Part shown: piece after piece, positions 26,838-34,984 of the stretch
How positions within the stretch are numbered: position 1 is the first letter of the stretch
Layout: the number at the start of each line of letters is the position of its first letter
Assembly (NCBI RefSeq): GCF_025369935.1
Contig: NZ_CP104467.1
Coordinates: 2,549,001 to 2,613,000 of the forward strand
Source of the DNA: Paenibacillus andongensis
GTDB taxonomy: Bacteria; Bacillota; Bacilli; Paenibacillales; NBRC-103111
Direction of reading: 5' to 3'
Length of the DNA stretch: 64,000 bases
The notes under the pieces: model-generated
What the model saw: the letters and a program-made list of their open reading frames with translations, nothing else
Database searches by the model: none
Told to the model about the DNA's origin: nothing
Made by a program: the position numbers and the translations under genes

Positions 26838-27935
26838 ATGAAGATTACGAAAGTGGAAAGCTTTGTTTTGCACGTGCCGATTACACCGCCGATTACAGAT
26901 GCTATCAATGTCGCAACACACTGGGGATTAGCTGGTGTTCGCATCTATACAGATGAAGGCTTTATTGGATACGGTTACACAGGTACATGTGCCCATGGTG
27001 ATGATATGATCGTCGATACCATCGATAAATACTATGCTCCACTTTTGGTGGGGAAAGATCCGTTTATGGTAAGAGAACTATGGGATGACATGCGTTTTGG
27101 CAAAATGCACTGGATCGGTAGATCCGGCGTAACGCACATGGCGCTTGCAGCTGTTGACATAGCGATTTGGGATATCATGGCGAAGGCCTCGAATAAACCG
27201 CTATGGCAGTATCTGGGCGGGGCTAAATCGAAACCGATTAAAGCCTATAATACGAACGGCGGCTGGCTCAACTGGTCAAAAGAACGTTTACTGAAGGATG
27301 TAACGGAAATAGTAGAGTCAGGCTTTACAGGAGTCAAAATCAAAGTCGGAAAGCCGGATCCGCGTGAGGATTATGATCGTTGCAAAGCGGTAAGGAAGGC
27401 AATCGGGGACGATGTGATCTTCATGATTGATGTCAATCAACAGTGGAATATCAATACCGCTATGACTTGGGGCAAAAAACTTGAAGAATTCGATTTGTTC
27501 TGGCTGGAGGAGCCACTGAATCCTGATGACATTATGGGTCACAAAAAACTCGCTGATGAGTTAAACGTACCTATCGCTTTAGGGGAGCATGTGTATAACA
27601 AATATGCGTTCAGAGATTATATTCACCAAGGAGCAATCGAATATTGCCAAGTAGACGTGACTCGTGTCGGCGGTATTACAGAGTGGCTGCAAGTGGCAGG
27701 TTTAGCGGCTTCTTATGATGTGCCGATCTGTCCACACGTTGGGGATATGGGGCAAATTCACCAACACCTTGTAGCATCTACACAAAATGCAATCATGCTC
27801 GAGTACATTCCATGGATTCGTCATATTTTTGAAGAGCCGGCTACGGTGAAAGAAGGACATTATGTACTGCCACAAATGCCAGGTGCCTCGACTACGATTC
27901 TTCCTAAATATTTTGAAGAATATCGGATTAGATAG
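26838..27935 (+). CDS. mandelate racemase/muconate lactonizing enzyme family acid-sugar dehydratase
   Basis: This enolase-superfamily enzyme of 365 residues removes the alpha proton of an acid sugar and usually dehydrates it to a 2-keto-3-deoxy acid. Visible catalytic elements are the KxK base K167-I-K169, Mg ligands D198 (MIDVNQQW), E224 (WLEEP) and E250 (LGEH), and H300 in PHVGD as the second general base paired with an Asp. This is the mandelate-racemase subgroup pattern. The start is ATG 26838, 8 bp after AGGGAG; an ATG at 26829 is too close to that site. Candidates are galactonate, fuconate, rhamnonate or arabinonate dehydratase. Which one cannot be told from sequence alone, but a pectin- or arabinan-derived acid would fit the adjoining locus. 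Confidence 0.92.
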   Translation: MKITKVESFVLHVPITPPITDAINVATHWGLAGVRIYTDEGFIGYGYTGTCAHGDDMIVDTIDKYYAPLLVGKDPFMVRELWDDMRFGKMHWIGRSGVTHMALAAVDIAIWDIMAKASNKPLWQYLGGAKSKPIKAYNTNGGWLNWSKERLLKDVTEIVESGFTGVKIKVGKPDPREDYDRCKAVRKAIGDDVIFMIDVNQQWNINTAMTWGKKLEEFDLFWLEEPLNPDDIMGHKKLADELNVPIALGEHVYNKYAFRDYIHQGAIEYCQVDVTRVGGITEWLQVAGLAASYDVPICPHVGDMGQIHQHLVASTQNAIMLEYIPWIRHIFEEPATVKEGHYVLPQMPGASTTILPKYFEEYRIR

Positions 27936-28012
27936 GGCTACGATAATAAGGCTGCCTTGCAGCAGCCCATTCTGTCCGCCAATGGATAGAATTACCGAAA
28001 TTTAATCTATTG

Positions 28013-28840
28013 CTATGATAAATATTCGATCAACTGCTCGTGGTTTATTTGGAATTTTTTCGGCAAGGGTTTATTGGTTAAAAGAGAATTATCATATTTT
28101 TCGGGAATGAAGGAAGAAAAAGTTTCATGCTTTAATTCTTCGAATACAACATCCGTATAACCCCAACGTGTCACAAGTTTTTTTGTAAATTCGGAATGAT
28201 TCATGATATCGGTAGTCCCAAGATGGTAAATGCCGGTGAGCCCTTGTTCCATCAAATAGGTAATCTGCATCGATAATAATTGATCGGTGTTCCTGGTGGA
28301 ATACACATTGGTATAGATCTTTATTAACTCTCCGTCTTGAAGCTGTTGTTTCAATTCATTAGTTCGAGGTGAGTCATGACCAAAAATGGCTGGAATCCTA
28401 ACGATGGTAAGTTTGTCGAGTAGTATTTCAGCCATTACCCTTTCGCATTCCGCTTTAAATTGTCCATAATCACTGGCAGGGGCAGGGGGATCCTCTTCGA
28501 AATGCGGCGAGTCGGTACTTCCATCGAATACGTTGGAGGTGGAACAAAAAATCATTCGGCCACCCGTATTTCTTAAGTATTCAGCAGTTTGAATATGGAA
28601 CTTAAGCTGCTTCGCAAAATCTCCGCGCAAAGCCATAACTACGACATCGGGATTGACTTGCGATAAAAACATGTCCAGTAAATCAAGTTCACCAGTTGAA
28701 AGCTGAATAGTACGATCTGAAGGTAGAAACGACGGTTCCCTTGAATGATAACTTCCATAAACATCATGATAATTAACTGTAAGAGTTTTAGTTAATGCTT
28801 TTCCGACGGTCCCGCTTACTCCGAAAATGATTACTTTCAT
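28013..28840 (-). CDS. RmlD-like NAD(P)-dependent sugar-nucleotide reductase / atypical SDR
   Basis: This 275-residue extended-SDR-type protein has an N-terminal cofactor motif GVSGTVGKA in a Rossmann strand (MKVIIFGVSG). STSNVFDG and DYGQFKAECE supply the Ser and YxxxK of the active site. The sequence resembles RmlD_sub_bind proteins (dTDP-4-dehydrorhamnose reductases and relatives). No rml partners are adjacent, so it need not make rhamnose. The start follows AAAGGAGATAAAGCC on the minus strand. It converges with the dehydratase gene, with a small GGCTGC/GCAGCC hairpin near 27950-27968 in the gap. Its specific role is unknown. Confidence 0.85.
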   Translation of the reverse strand: MKVIIFGVSGTVGKALTKTLTVNYHDVYGSYHSREPSFLPSDRTIQLSTGELDLLDMFLSQVNPDVVVMALRGDFAKQLKFHIQTAEYLRNTGGRMIFCSTSNVFDGSTDSPHFEEDPPAPASDYGQFKAECERVMAEILLDKLTIVRIPAIFGHDSPRTNELKQQLQDGELIKIYTNVYSTRNTDQLLSMQITYLMEQGLTGIYHLGTTDIMNHSEFTKKLVTRWGYTDVVFEELKHETFSSFIPEKYDNSLLTNKPLPKKFQINHEQLIEYLS

Positions 28841-28982
28841 TTGGCTTTATCTCCTTTGAGGTTTTGAGAGTTACCCCTATCAGCGTGGGGAGTGACTTAG
28901 TTGGATCAAATACAAATTTTATGTTACGTAAAAATATTTTATTGCGTTAATCGAAAATTGTCAATTAACAATTGCCTAGTTT

Positions 28983-29219
28983 TTTGTTGGATGACAAATT
29001 GGTTTTGAAATTGACAATAAAGTTTTGAAATGACAAATAAAGATTTGAAATGACAAATATAGTTTTGAAATAGAGGTTTAGCTAGTTTGTTGGATGAGAA
29101 ATTGCTTTTGAAGTAGACAATAATACTTTTGAAGTGACAATTAAAGTCTTGAAGTAACAAATTAAGTTTTGAAGTAAAGTAGGCGTTCACTCAATCTATT
29201 GGGTGAACGCTTATTACAT
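28983..29219. repeat. 20-bp tandem-repeat element, locus 1, ending in a hairpin
   Basis: Eight degenerate copies of a 20-bp unit (type AGTTTTGAAATGACAAATAA) occur. Four run head to tail at 29001-29080 and four at 29104-29183. The whole block is repeated with a period of 103 bp, beginning with TTGTTGGATGA at 28985 and 29088. The array ends in a stem GCGTTCACTC (29183-29192) / GGGTGAACGC (29201-29210) and a T-rich tail. Similar units with the same hairpin occur near 35.2 and 37.7 kb. A minus-strand open frame runs through the array but shows only repeat-derived residues, so the block is treated as noncoding. It occupies most of the gap 28841-29504. Confidence 0.85.
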
Positions 29220-29242
29220 TTTTTTCTATGATTCCCGTTAGC

Positions 29243-29276
29243 GTCGCATCCCTGCTTAGGGTGCGTGGATTGAAAT
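29243..29276 (+). CRISPR. solitary type I-C-like CRISPR repeat (no array, no cas genes)
   Basis: A 34-base sequence starts GTCGCATCCC and ends GGGTGCGTGGATTGAAAT. It has the partly palindromic core and the GTGCGTGGATTGAAAT end typical of type I-C repeats in Firmicutes. Only one copy was found. No second copy occurs within the next few hundred bases and no cas gene is in the window. It may be the remnant of a collapsed array or a stray repeat. Confidence 0.6.
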
Positions 29277-29504
29277 ATCTAACATCACCTTAACATCCTG
29301 CCATGTTTCTTTGGGTTGGATTAGGATGTGCTATTCGACTTTCAATTGATTAATTCTTTTTGACAGGTCCTACAGTTTGCGAGTTTGTTAGACATGTTTG
29401 ATTTCTCCTTTTCAATGGACTGGCTCTTATAGAAACACACATAAGACAAACTGGAATTGACATATAAATTGCTGGAAAGAAGCTCTGAGAGGGAGGGAAG
29501 GTAA

Positions 29505-30134
29505 ATGATGTTTCAACCACACCCAGATAATACCGCAATTGTGATTACAGACCCACAAAATGACTTTATGTGTCCTGGGGGGAGAGGCTATCATCTGACA
29601 AAAGCAAATATTGAACGAAACAATACGATACAAAACCTTGAACTATTAATGAGAACTGCCATGAATAAAGGATACCAACTATTTATATCACCCCATTATT
29701 TATACCCTCATGATTATAGCTGGCAATTTACAGGAAATGAACAAAAAATGTTATTAGGTCTTAGAATGTATCAAGTGGCAAATGCGTACACACCACCGTC
29801 ATTTGGAGCTGATTTTGTTCATTCTTTAAAACCTTATATTTTTGATAGGAGAACCGTCGTTTCAACTCCACACAAGGTTGCTAGCCCACAAACAAATGAC
29901 TTGGTTTACCAGTTACGACAACATAGAAAAGAGAAGATAATTATCGCAGGAGTGCTTTCCAACATTTGTGTAGAGTCCCATATGAGGCATTTAATCGAAA
30001 CTGGTTTTGAAACAGCTGTTGTATACGATGCCACGGCAACAATAAGTGAAGAAGATTTTCAAGCAGCCGTTACGAATTACAAAGCATTTGCCAGTGCTAG
30101 TTGGACAACAATGGAAGCTATTTCATACTTATAA
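29505..30134 (+). CDS. isochorismatase-like cysteine hydrolase
   Basis: This 209-residue alpha/beta hydrolase belongs to the isochorismatase/nicotinamidase superfamily. Its catalytic Asp is D16 in AIVITDPQNDF and its nucleophile is C155 in GVLSNICVES, with a cis-peptide-type region just before it. A Lys in the TPHKVASP segment may complete the triad. Members hydrolyse amides or enol ethers such as nicotinamide or ureidoacrylate; no substrate is predicted here. The start follows GGGAGGGAAGG. It is a lone gene with low GC, and its last 33 bases are the left end of a 389-bp tandem duplication, so a second copy of the C-terminal codons lies at 30491. Confidence 0.9.
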   Translation: MMFQPHPDNTAIVITDPQNDFMCPGGRGYHLTKANIERNNTIQNLELLMRTAMNKGYQLFISPHYLYPHDYSWQFTGNEQKMLLGLRMYQVANAYTPPSFGADFVHSLKPYIFDRRTVVSTPHKVASPQTNDLVYQLRQHRKEKIIIAGVLSNICVESHMRHLIETGFETAVVYDATATISEEDFQAAVTNYKAFASASWTTMEAISYL

Positions 30135-30879
30135 ATCCTTTGAGCGCGACGAGAGGGTTTAAAACGTGCGAATGAAAGTTTGCTAGCAACTCGTTATGTA
30201 GATCTCCTAATACACGAAGAAGGTCTAATTCACGTTCTCTATAAAGAGTTGAGGTATGGTTTGTGGCTATCAGTACAATGAAATAGGATTATTCCAGACA
30301 AATGTAGGTAGATTTGTGTCGTTAGACAAATGTCGGATGATAAGAACATGGTTACATTAAAAGTCGCATTTGATGCGGCTTTTTCATTTTATGTCCTCAA
30401 GTTCTTGTCAAAATTAAATGACAAGAACTTTGGGACATTCCCGACGAATGCTCTGTAATCTTGAGCACTGTTTGTTGAGCTAACGGGCAGTGGACAACAA
30501 TGGAAGCTATTTCATACTTATAAATCCTTTGAGCGCGACGAGAGGGTTTAAAACGTGCGAATGAAAGTTTGCTAGCAACTCGTTATGTAGATCTCCTAAT
30601 ACACGAAGAAGGTCTAATTCACGTTCTCTATAAAGAGTTGAGGTATGGTTTGTGGCTATCAGTACAATGAAATAGGATTATTCCAGACAAATGTAGGTAG
30701 ATTTGTGTCGTTAGACAAATGTCGGATGATAAGAACATGGTTACATTAAAAGTCGCATTTGATGCGGCTTTTTCATTTTATGTCCTCAAGTTCTTGTCAA
30801 AATTAAATGACAAGAACTTTGGGACATTCCCGACGAATGCTCTGTAATCTTGAGCACTGTTTGTTGAGCTAACGGGCAG
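30102..30879. repeat. perfect 389-bp tandem duplication
   Basis: Bases 30102-30490 and 30491-30879 appear identical. Each copy contains the last 11 codons of the isochorismatase gene and a terminator-like hairpin (AAAAGTCGCATTTGATGCGGCTTTTT). It also holds a second perfect hairpin, AAGTTCTTGTCA with TGACAAGAACTT, and the boundary motif GTTGAGCTAACGGGCAG at its end. The stretch 30135-30942 holds no gene apart from this duplication. Confidence 0.93.
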
Positions 30880-30942
30880 GATACTTCCAATATGTGTTAA
30901 AATGTAGTGTGAAGGTTAGTCTTGTGGCAGGAGGGAATTCCG

Positions 30943-31356
30943 ATGAATCGATGGGTCGGTGCGGCAGCTTTATGTGTCAATTCTGATAGACAATTACTTA
31001 TGGTCCTACAAGGTAAACCAGAAGAAGAGAAACGATGGTCGGTGCCGTCTGGGGGCAAAGATGAAGATGAAACACTAGAAGATTGCTGTATTAGGGAAGT
31101 TTATGAGGAGACAGGTTACCGCTGTAAAATTAACAGAGAAATAAAGGGTAAGGCAGGGGCATTTGGTCCAGTTGAATTCCATGTTACATATTTTGAGGTT
31201 GAAATTTTAGGTGGCCAATCAACAATCCATGACCCTGATGGACTTATATATGAAATTGCTTGGAAGACCTCTGAGCAGCTGAATGACCTGCATTTTTCCT
31301 TTCCTGAAGATAAAGAGTTCTTGTTACAGTACATCGAACAAAGAGCATTGCGCTAA
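30943..31356 (+). CDS. Nudix hydrolase
   Basis: This 137-residue pyrophosphohydrolase carries a clear Nudix box in GGKDEDETLEDCCIREVYEE (pattern GX5EX7REUXEEXGU, completed by TGY). The box binds Mg and cleaves nucleoside diphosphate-X substrates. The ATG at 30943 follows GCAGGAGGG; an upstream in-frame codon at 30922 overlaps the ribosome site. Specificity is not visible from sequence. A MazG-like pyrophosphatase follows 40 bp downstream in the same direction. The two may act together in removing damaged or non-canonical nucleotides. Confidence 0.93.
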   Translation: MNRWVGAAALCVNSDRQLLMVLQGKPEEEKRWSVPSGGKDEDETLEDCCIREVYEETGYRCKINREIKGKAGAFGPVEFHVTYFEVEILGGQSTIHDPDGLIYEIAWKTSEQLNDLHFSFPEDKEFLLQYIEQRALR

Positions 31357-31396
31357 CGAGGAAGATAGTTAAGAAAATACAAAGTGAGGATTTCAT

Positions 31397-31744
31397 ATGA
31401 AGCAATTAACATTCCATGAGTTACAGAGCTACCTAGCACTAAAATACAAAGAAGGACGTACTTCATCTGCTTTGTTTATGAAACTTGTAGAAGAAATTGG
31501 TGAGGTAGCAGAGGTACTAAACCAGTTAGAAGGTCGAAAAGAAAATTCAAGTGATGCTTCATTAGAAAAAGAGTTAGTCGATGTTATACATTACGCAGTA
31601 GCCATTGCGAGCATAAATCATATTGATTTAACAAAGGCCATAATTCAAAAGGATAAGCAAGCTGCAATTAAATATAATCAATCTCCAAATTTAGAAGAAT
31701 TTTTAGAAGTACAAAACAAAGATCATACCATTAAAAATATTTAA
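31397..31744 (+). CDS. MazG-like nucleotide pyrophosphohydrolase
   Basis: This 115-residue single-domain all-alpha NTP pyrophosphatase has the metal-binding pattern EEIGEVAE (ExxE with the preceding E) and the second acidic helix KELVDVIHYAVAIA (ExxD). The family hydrolyses NTPs or dNTPs to monophosphates and PPi as a house-cleaning or stress function. The start follows AGTGAGGATTTC. It directly follows the Nudix gene and is followed by a boundary hairpin region. The nucleotide preference is unknown. Confidence 0.9.
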   Translation: MKQLTFHELQSYLALKYKEGRTSSALFMKLVEEIGEVAEVLNQLEGRKENSSDASLEKELVDVIHYAVAIASINHIDLTKAIIQKDKQAAIKYNQSPNLEEFLEVQNKDHTIKNI

Positions 31745-31756
31745 TATTTCACTACT

Positions 31757-31854
31757 CAGCTAAACGGGGAACGTTACTTTCATAAGAGATCACCGGCTGT
31801 CGCGCAGTCAGAAGATCTCTGTTTTTGTTGAACTAAAGGACAGATTTGCTTAAT
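31757..31854. repeat. cassette-boundary sequence b with hairpin
   Basis: A left box CAGCTAAACGGGGAACGTTA, a hairpin AGAGATC (31785) / GATCTCT (31814) with following T-run, and a right box TTGAACTAAAGGACAG then ATTTGCTTAAT. Similar left boxes occur at 34.94 and 54.09 kb. Similar right boxes occur at 30.47, 33.47 and 34.47 kb. Confidence 0.6.
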
Positions 31855-31927
31855 ATGTGCCTGTGGTCTGGAGTTGGCATCACGTGGGAAGGTACCTTGA
31901 CGTGCAATACGTCGCATGCGGCCGTTA

Positions 31928-32728
31928 TTAGCCAATTTTTGGTTTTCTCCAGTACCAAAAGGTGCTAAAGATCAGATAGAGTCCCGTGACTGCTGTAATC
32001 AGTATAAGGGTGAAGCCCGACATGCTCCCCATGGAATCAAGCCAACCGATTCTTTTCATACCAAACAGACTGATGTTAAACACGATTCCAATCAGCATTA
32101 CGGACCATATGGATGAAAGGCGTACATAGATGGATCCATAAATGAATCCTAACGCTAAACCCAGAAGCTGCATCGCAATTCCCCCCGGCTGCAACGCCGC
32201 AATAATCAAAGCGATGACGAGAATTGGCCAGAATACGGGAACATGTTTCCGGGCTTCGTTAAACATGATACCAATAAACAGGATCAGCTCGAGTGCAGTG
32301 GTGAGCACGGAGGAAAGTAAAATGTAAACGAAAGGAACAGAGGCGAAATATTCTTCTGTAAAATCATTGAATGTTGTAATGTTGTAGTAAAGAAGTAGTT
32401 TCATGGAGGCAGCGTTTAATAAAGTGAAGGACAGCCCGATTGTTATCATGTGAACCGAAAAGCTCGGATTGATCGGCGAGAAACTACTAAGTCTCCAGAA
32501 GTTTATCGGTGCCTGTTTCAAAAATCGATATTTCATGGCGTAAACAATTGCGGAAAGAGCGATTGTAATTACAAGTACCATGAATACCTGGATTGGGATG
32601 TTCTTTCCTTTTCCGAACTGCCCCCATCCTAATACAGGATCAATGACGATATTATAGAGGAAGATTACTAAAATTATGAGCGTTAAGTAGAGTAAGTAAT
32701 TTCCCAGCATAGATAAATATCTCTTCAT
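31928..32728 (-). CDS. CPBP-like integral membrane protein with degenerate protease motifs
   Basis: This 266-residue membrane protein has about eight hydrophobic segments. The layout of the C-terminal half (TTALELILFIGIMFNEAR, then AALQPGG, then VMLIGIVFNI) follows the CPBP/Abi family of intramembrane proteases. The defining residues are changed: the EExxxR motif reads LELILFI, the FxxxH helix has QPG, and the final HxxxN/D reads GIVFN. It is therefore probably not a working glutamic protease, or only a distant relative. The minus-strand start codon sits at 32728 and no partner gene is visible. Family membership is moderate; function unknown. Confidence 0.7.
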   Translation of the reverse strand: MKRYLSMLGNYLLYLTLIILVIFLYNIVIDPVLGWGQFGKGKNIPIQVFMVLVITIALSAIVYAMKYRFLKQAPINFWRLSSFSPINPSFSVHMITIGLSFTLLNAASMKLLLYYNITTFNDFTEEYFASVPFVYILLSSVLTTALELILFIGIMFNEARKHVPVFWPILVIALIIAALQPGGIAMQLLGLALGFIYGSIYVRLSSIWSVMLIGIVFNISLFGMKRIGWLDSMGSMSGFTLILITAVTGLYLIFSTFWYWRKPKIG

Positions 32729-32888
32729 GAGAGTCGCCGCCTTTCATTTTTCGAAGAGTAAACTAACTCATTCCTTTTCAGAATATTCCTTACCCATGAA
32801 TAATATAATAACTCGTATTTTATTTAGCGAAATATAGCGCATTCCTTCAGGATGGTATGAATAATTCGATGAAATATAGAGTGATTTA

Positions 32889-33221
32889 TTATGAATCTCC
32901 CCCTTCTGTCGAATAGATGCTTAGCGCTTCTAAATTGTTCATATAGACAATGTAACTTCCATGCGTAGCATCAGTGTAAATTGAGAAAGTATAGACGTCC
33001 TTATTGTCATTAGATGCAGAAAATTCTTGAATGGTTTTCTTGCAAAAGAAATAGAGTAAGTCCTCAATCTCTTTAGAAGAAACGAATTTACCTTCGTTTC
33101 CATCTAATGACTCCACCTCAAGAATTTCTTTCTCAGGAGTACAAACCAGATATACCCCATCATCTTCAAGCTCACGTTTCCCCTTAATCAATCTACCGAT
33201 ATGTACATTGTATGAACTCAT
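32889..33221 (-). CDS. hypothetical protein
   Basis: This 110-residue soluble, acidic protein has no motif I recognise. It is a mix of predicted strands and helices (DDGVYLVCTPEKEILEVESL, SSKEIEDLLYFFCKKT) with no signal peptide or membrane segment. The start has AAGGATGTGAC upstream on the minus strand, and codon use resembles the neighbouring AT-rich genes, which supports a real gene. It lies upstream of the CPBP-like gene in the same direction but 160 bp away, so co-transcription is uncertain. Confidence 0.65.
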   Translation of the reverse strand: MSSYNVHIGRLIKGKRELEDDGVYLVCTPEKEILEVESLDGNEGKFVSSKEIEDLLYFFCKKTIQEFSASNDNKDVYTFSIYTDATHGSYIVYMNNLEALSIYSTEGGDS

Positions 33222-33378
33222 ATATTGTCACATCCTTAAGAATAATAGATAAATTCTACCATTAGAATATATTCTTGGATACACTCTGGTTAAAGCTTCT
33301 TATTCAACTTTAGTTAGAAAGGAGTATCTACATAAAATGCAAATAAAGTTCAATTAATAAAGGCTTAATTATATGAAT

Positions 33379-33490
33379 TGTTGAAGTAACGTGCAGTTTA
33401 CAGTGGGAGAGCCAAATACACTACAGACATTGAGGCTGCCGCGATATAGATCGGCAGCCTCATTACAAGGGACGGGCAGATTTGCTTAAT
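33379..33490. repeat. cassette-boundary sequence c with hairpin
   Basis: It begins with TGTTGAAGTAACGTGCAG. The hairpin is GAGGCTGCCG (33432-33441) / CGGCAGCCTC (33452-33461), and the end is GACGGGCAGATTTGCTTAAT, nearly identical to the end of boundary b. The remaining part of the gap 33222-33625 shows nothing else except probable promoter sequence for the methyltransferase. Confidence 0.6.
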
Positions 33491-33625
33491 CTAATAATTC
33501 GTAATAGGTGGTATTTACATAAGAACATACGTGCGATATGATGGTTTTGCATATATATCCAATATTGAGTTGGGGTTGGATTATTTGGTTACATTTAGTG
33601 AGTCTTATTTTGGGAGGTCGTCGGC

Positions 33626-34420
33626 ATGGACAAGAATTCTGTTTCTAGAACAAACGTTGTAGGCAGCAGTCAGGTTGGTGCCATCTCGGTGGACATGGAT
33701 AAGAGTGTTATTCATGAAACAAACAGCTTATTTTGGGATACAAAAGGAAATGATGTTTTAGGAGCAACCGCACTCCCTAAATATGGAGCATTTGTCTCAG
33801 AAGAAAAATGCCAGCTTTTTGGGGATGTCTCAGGGAAAAAGATGCTGGAGATAGGCTGTGGAAGCGGTCAATCTTTGCAATATCTGGGGGAACGCAAAGC
33901 ATCTGAACTATGGGGTATAGATATATCAGAAAACCAAATTGAAAAAACAAAGCAACTTTTAACAGCGAGTGGTCTTTCAGCGAAATTAATCTGTTCCCCA
34001 ATGGAAGAAAAATGTGGCATACCAGAGGATTATTTTGACTTTGTTTATTCGATTTATGCCATAGGCTGGACAACTGACCTTGAGGGAACCTTTTGCAGGA
34101 TTGCTTCTTACCTAAAAAAAGACGGTGTATTTATTTTCAGTTGGTCTCACCCTATACACAAATGTGTTGTTGCAGAAAATAATATTCTTGCTTTTAAAAA
34201 ATGTTATTTCGATGAATCTTGGTATTCGGCATCTATTGGCGAGAGTACGCTAACATTATCGGACCGTAAACTATCAACCTATATGAATGCGTTGGCAAAA
34301 GCGGGATTTGCCATTGAGCAAATGATTGAGGAATCTGATACGCAGGACAATAACGACGATTTTGCAAAAAAAGCAAAGATGCTTCCTGTAACTTTTGTAA
34401 TCAAAGCAAGAAAACTATAG
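33626..34420 (+). CDS. class I SAM-dependent methyltransferase
   Basis: This 264-residue methyltransferase has a Rossmann core: motif I MLEIGCGSGQSLQYL, post-I acidic residue in LWGIDISENQI, motif II region FDFVYSIYAIGWTTD, and motif III around LKKDGVFIFSWSHP. The fold is Methyltransf_11/25-like. Small-molecule methylation is most likely, but the substrate is unknown. The start follows GGGAGGTCG. It stands alone, with boundary sequences on both sides, in the AT-rich accessory region. Confidence 0.93.
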   Translation: MDKNSVSRTNVVGSSQVGAISVDMDKSVIHETNSLFWDTKGNDVLGATALPKYGAFVSEEKCQLFGDVSGKKMLEIGCGSGQSLQYLGERKASELWGIDISENQIEKTKQLLTASGLSAKLICSPMEEKCGIPEDYFDFVYSIYAIGWTTDLEGTFCRIASYLKKDGVFIFSWSHPIHKCVVAENNILAFKKCYFDESWYSASIGESTLTLSDRKLSTYMNALAKAGFAIEQMIEESDTQDNNDDFAKKAKMLPVTFVIKARKL

Positions 34421-34442
34421 TATTCGATAGAATCGTGACGAG

Positions 34443-34497
34443 CAGGCAGCCGACAACATTGGCTGCCTGTTGAACTATAGGGCAGCATAGTTCAATT
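34443..34497. repeat. cassette-boundary sequence d with terminator-like hairpin
   Basis: CAGGCAGCC (34443-34451) pairs with GGCTGCCTG (34461-34469). This is followed by TTGAACTATAGGGCAG and TAGTTCAA, which themselves form an inverted pair (TTGAACTA / TAGTTCAA). It follows the methyltransferase stop and could act as its terminator. Confidence 0.6.
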
Positions 34498-34593
34498 AAT
34501 AACTAATTTATCTCTTCCATTTTATATCTATTTATTGCATTGTTATTAGATAATTATTGAAACTAAACGTTTGGAAAGAAAGGGGATTATACT

Positions 34594-34929
34594 TTGAATT
34601 TTAAAATAGGCGAATTACATAATCATTTAAATCAGCTTAAAAATTTAGAAAACACCTCATATTATGAATTTCTAAAGGTACCATCGATGAGTGTAGGACT
34701 CTATAAACTGAATAAAGGCGAAACGGATAACCAAGAGCCACATACAGAAGATGAGATTTATTTGGTAATTGAAGGTAAATCTTCGTTTCAGAATGGAGAA
34801 ACATTTACTGAAATTAGTAAAGGGGACGTCCTATTCGTAGAAGCAAATAAAGAACATAGATTCTATGATATAACGGAAGACCTAACTACTTTAGTTTTTT
34901 TTTCACCAGCAGAACACTCAAATAAATAA
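34594..34929 (+). CDS. cupin domain-containing protein
   Basis: This 111-residue single-domain cupin starts with TTG at 34594 after AAAGGGGATT. Cupin motif 1 is visible as EPHTEDEIYLVIEGKSSF (His, Glu-type metal ligands) and motif 2 as GDVLFVEANKEHRFYD (His ligand). It is probably a small metal-binding barrel, either an enzyme or a sensor. No partner gene is adjacent, so the role is not predicted. GC content is low and the gene is flanked by boundary sequences d and e, consistent with a mobile accessory unit. Confidence 0.88.
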   Translation: MNFKIGELHNHLNQLKNLENTSYYEFLKVPSMSVGLYKLNKGETDNQEPHTEDEIYLVIEGKSSFQNGETFTEISKGDVLFVEANKEHRFYDITEDLTTLVFFSPAEHSNK

Positions 34930-34940
34930 GTTAGTGTTTT

Positions 34941-34966
34941 AAGCTAACGGTAAACGTTAGTTCAAC
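34941..34966. repeat. cassette-boundary sequence e
   Basis: AAGCTAACGGTAAACGTTAG then TTCAA. The CTAACG...CGTTAG core is an inverted repeat, and the sequence matches the left box of boundaries b and f. Confidence 0.5.
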
Positions 34967-34984
34967 GAGCCATCTGTTTTTATT

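Noticed and set aside
28983..29183. CRISPR-like reading of the 20-bp repeats
   Set aside because: Units are contiguous with 20-bp period and degenerate, without unique spacers of constant length.
28939..29190. Minus-strand open frame of 83 codons with repeated CHFKS-like peptides
   Set aside because: The peptide repeats simply follow the 20-bp DNA units; no ribosome site or family similarity. A similar frame at locus 3 also ends in the repeat.
29243..29500. A CRISPR array
   Set aside because: Only a single repeat copy is present; no regularly spaced second repeat follows.
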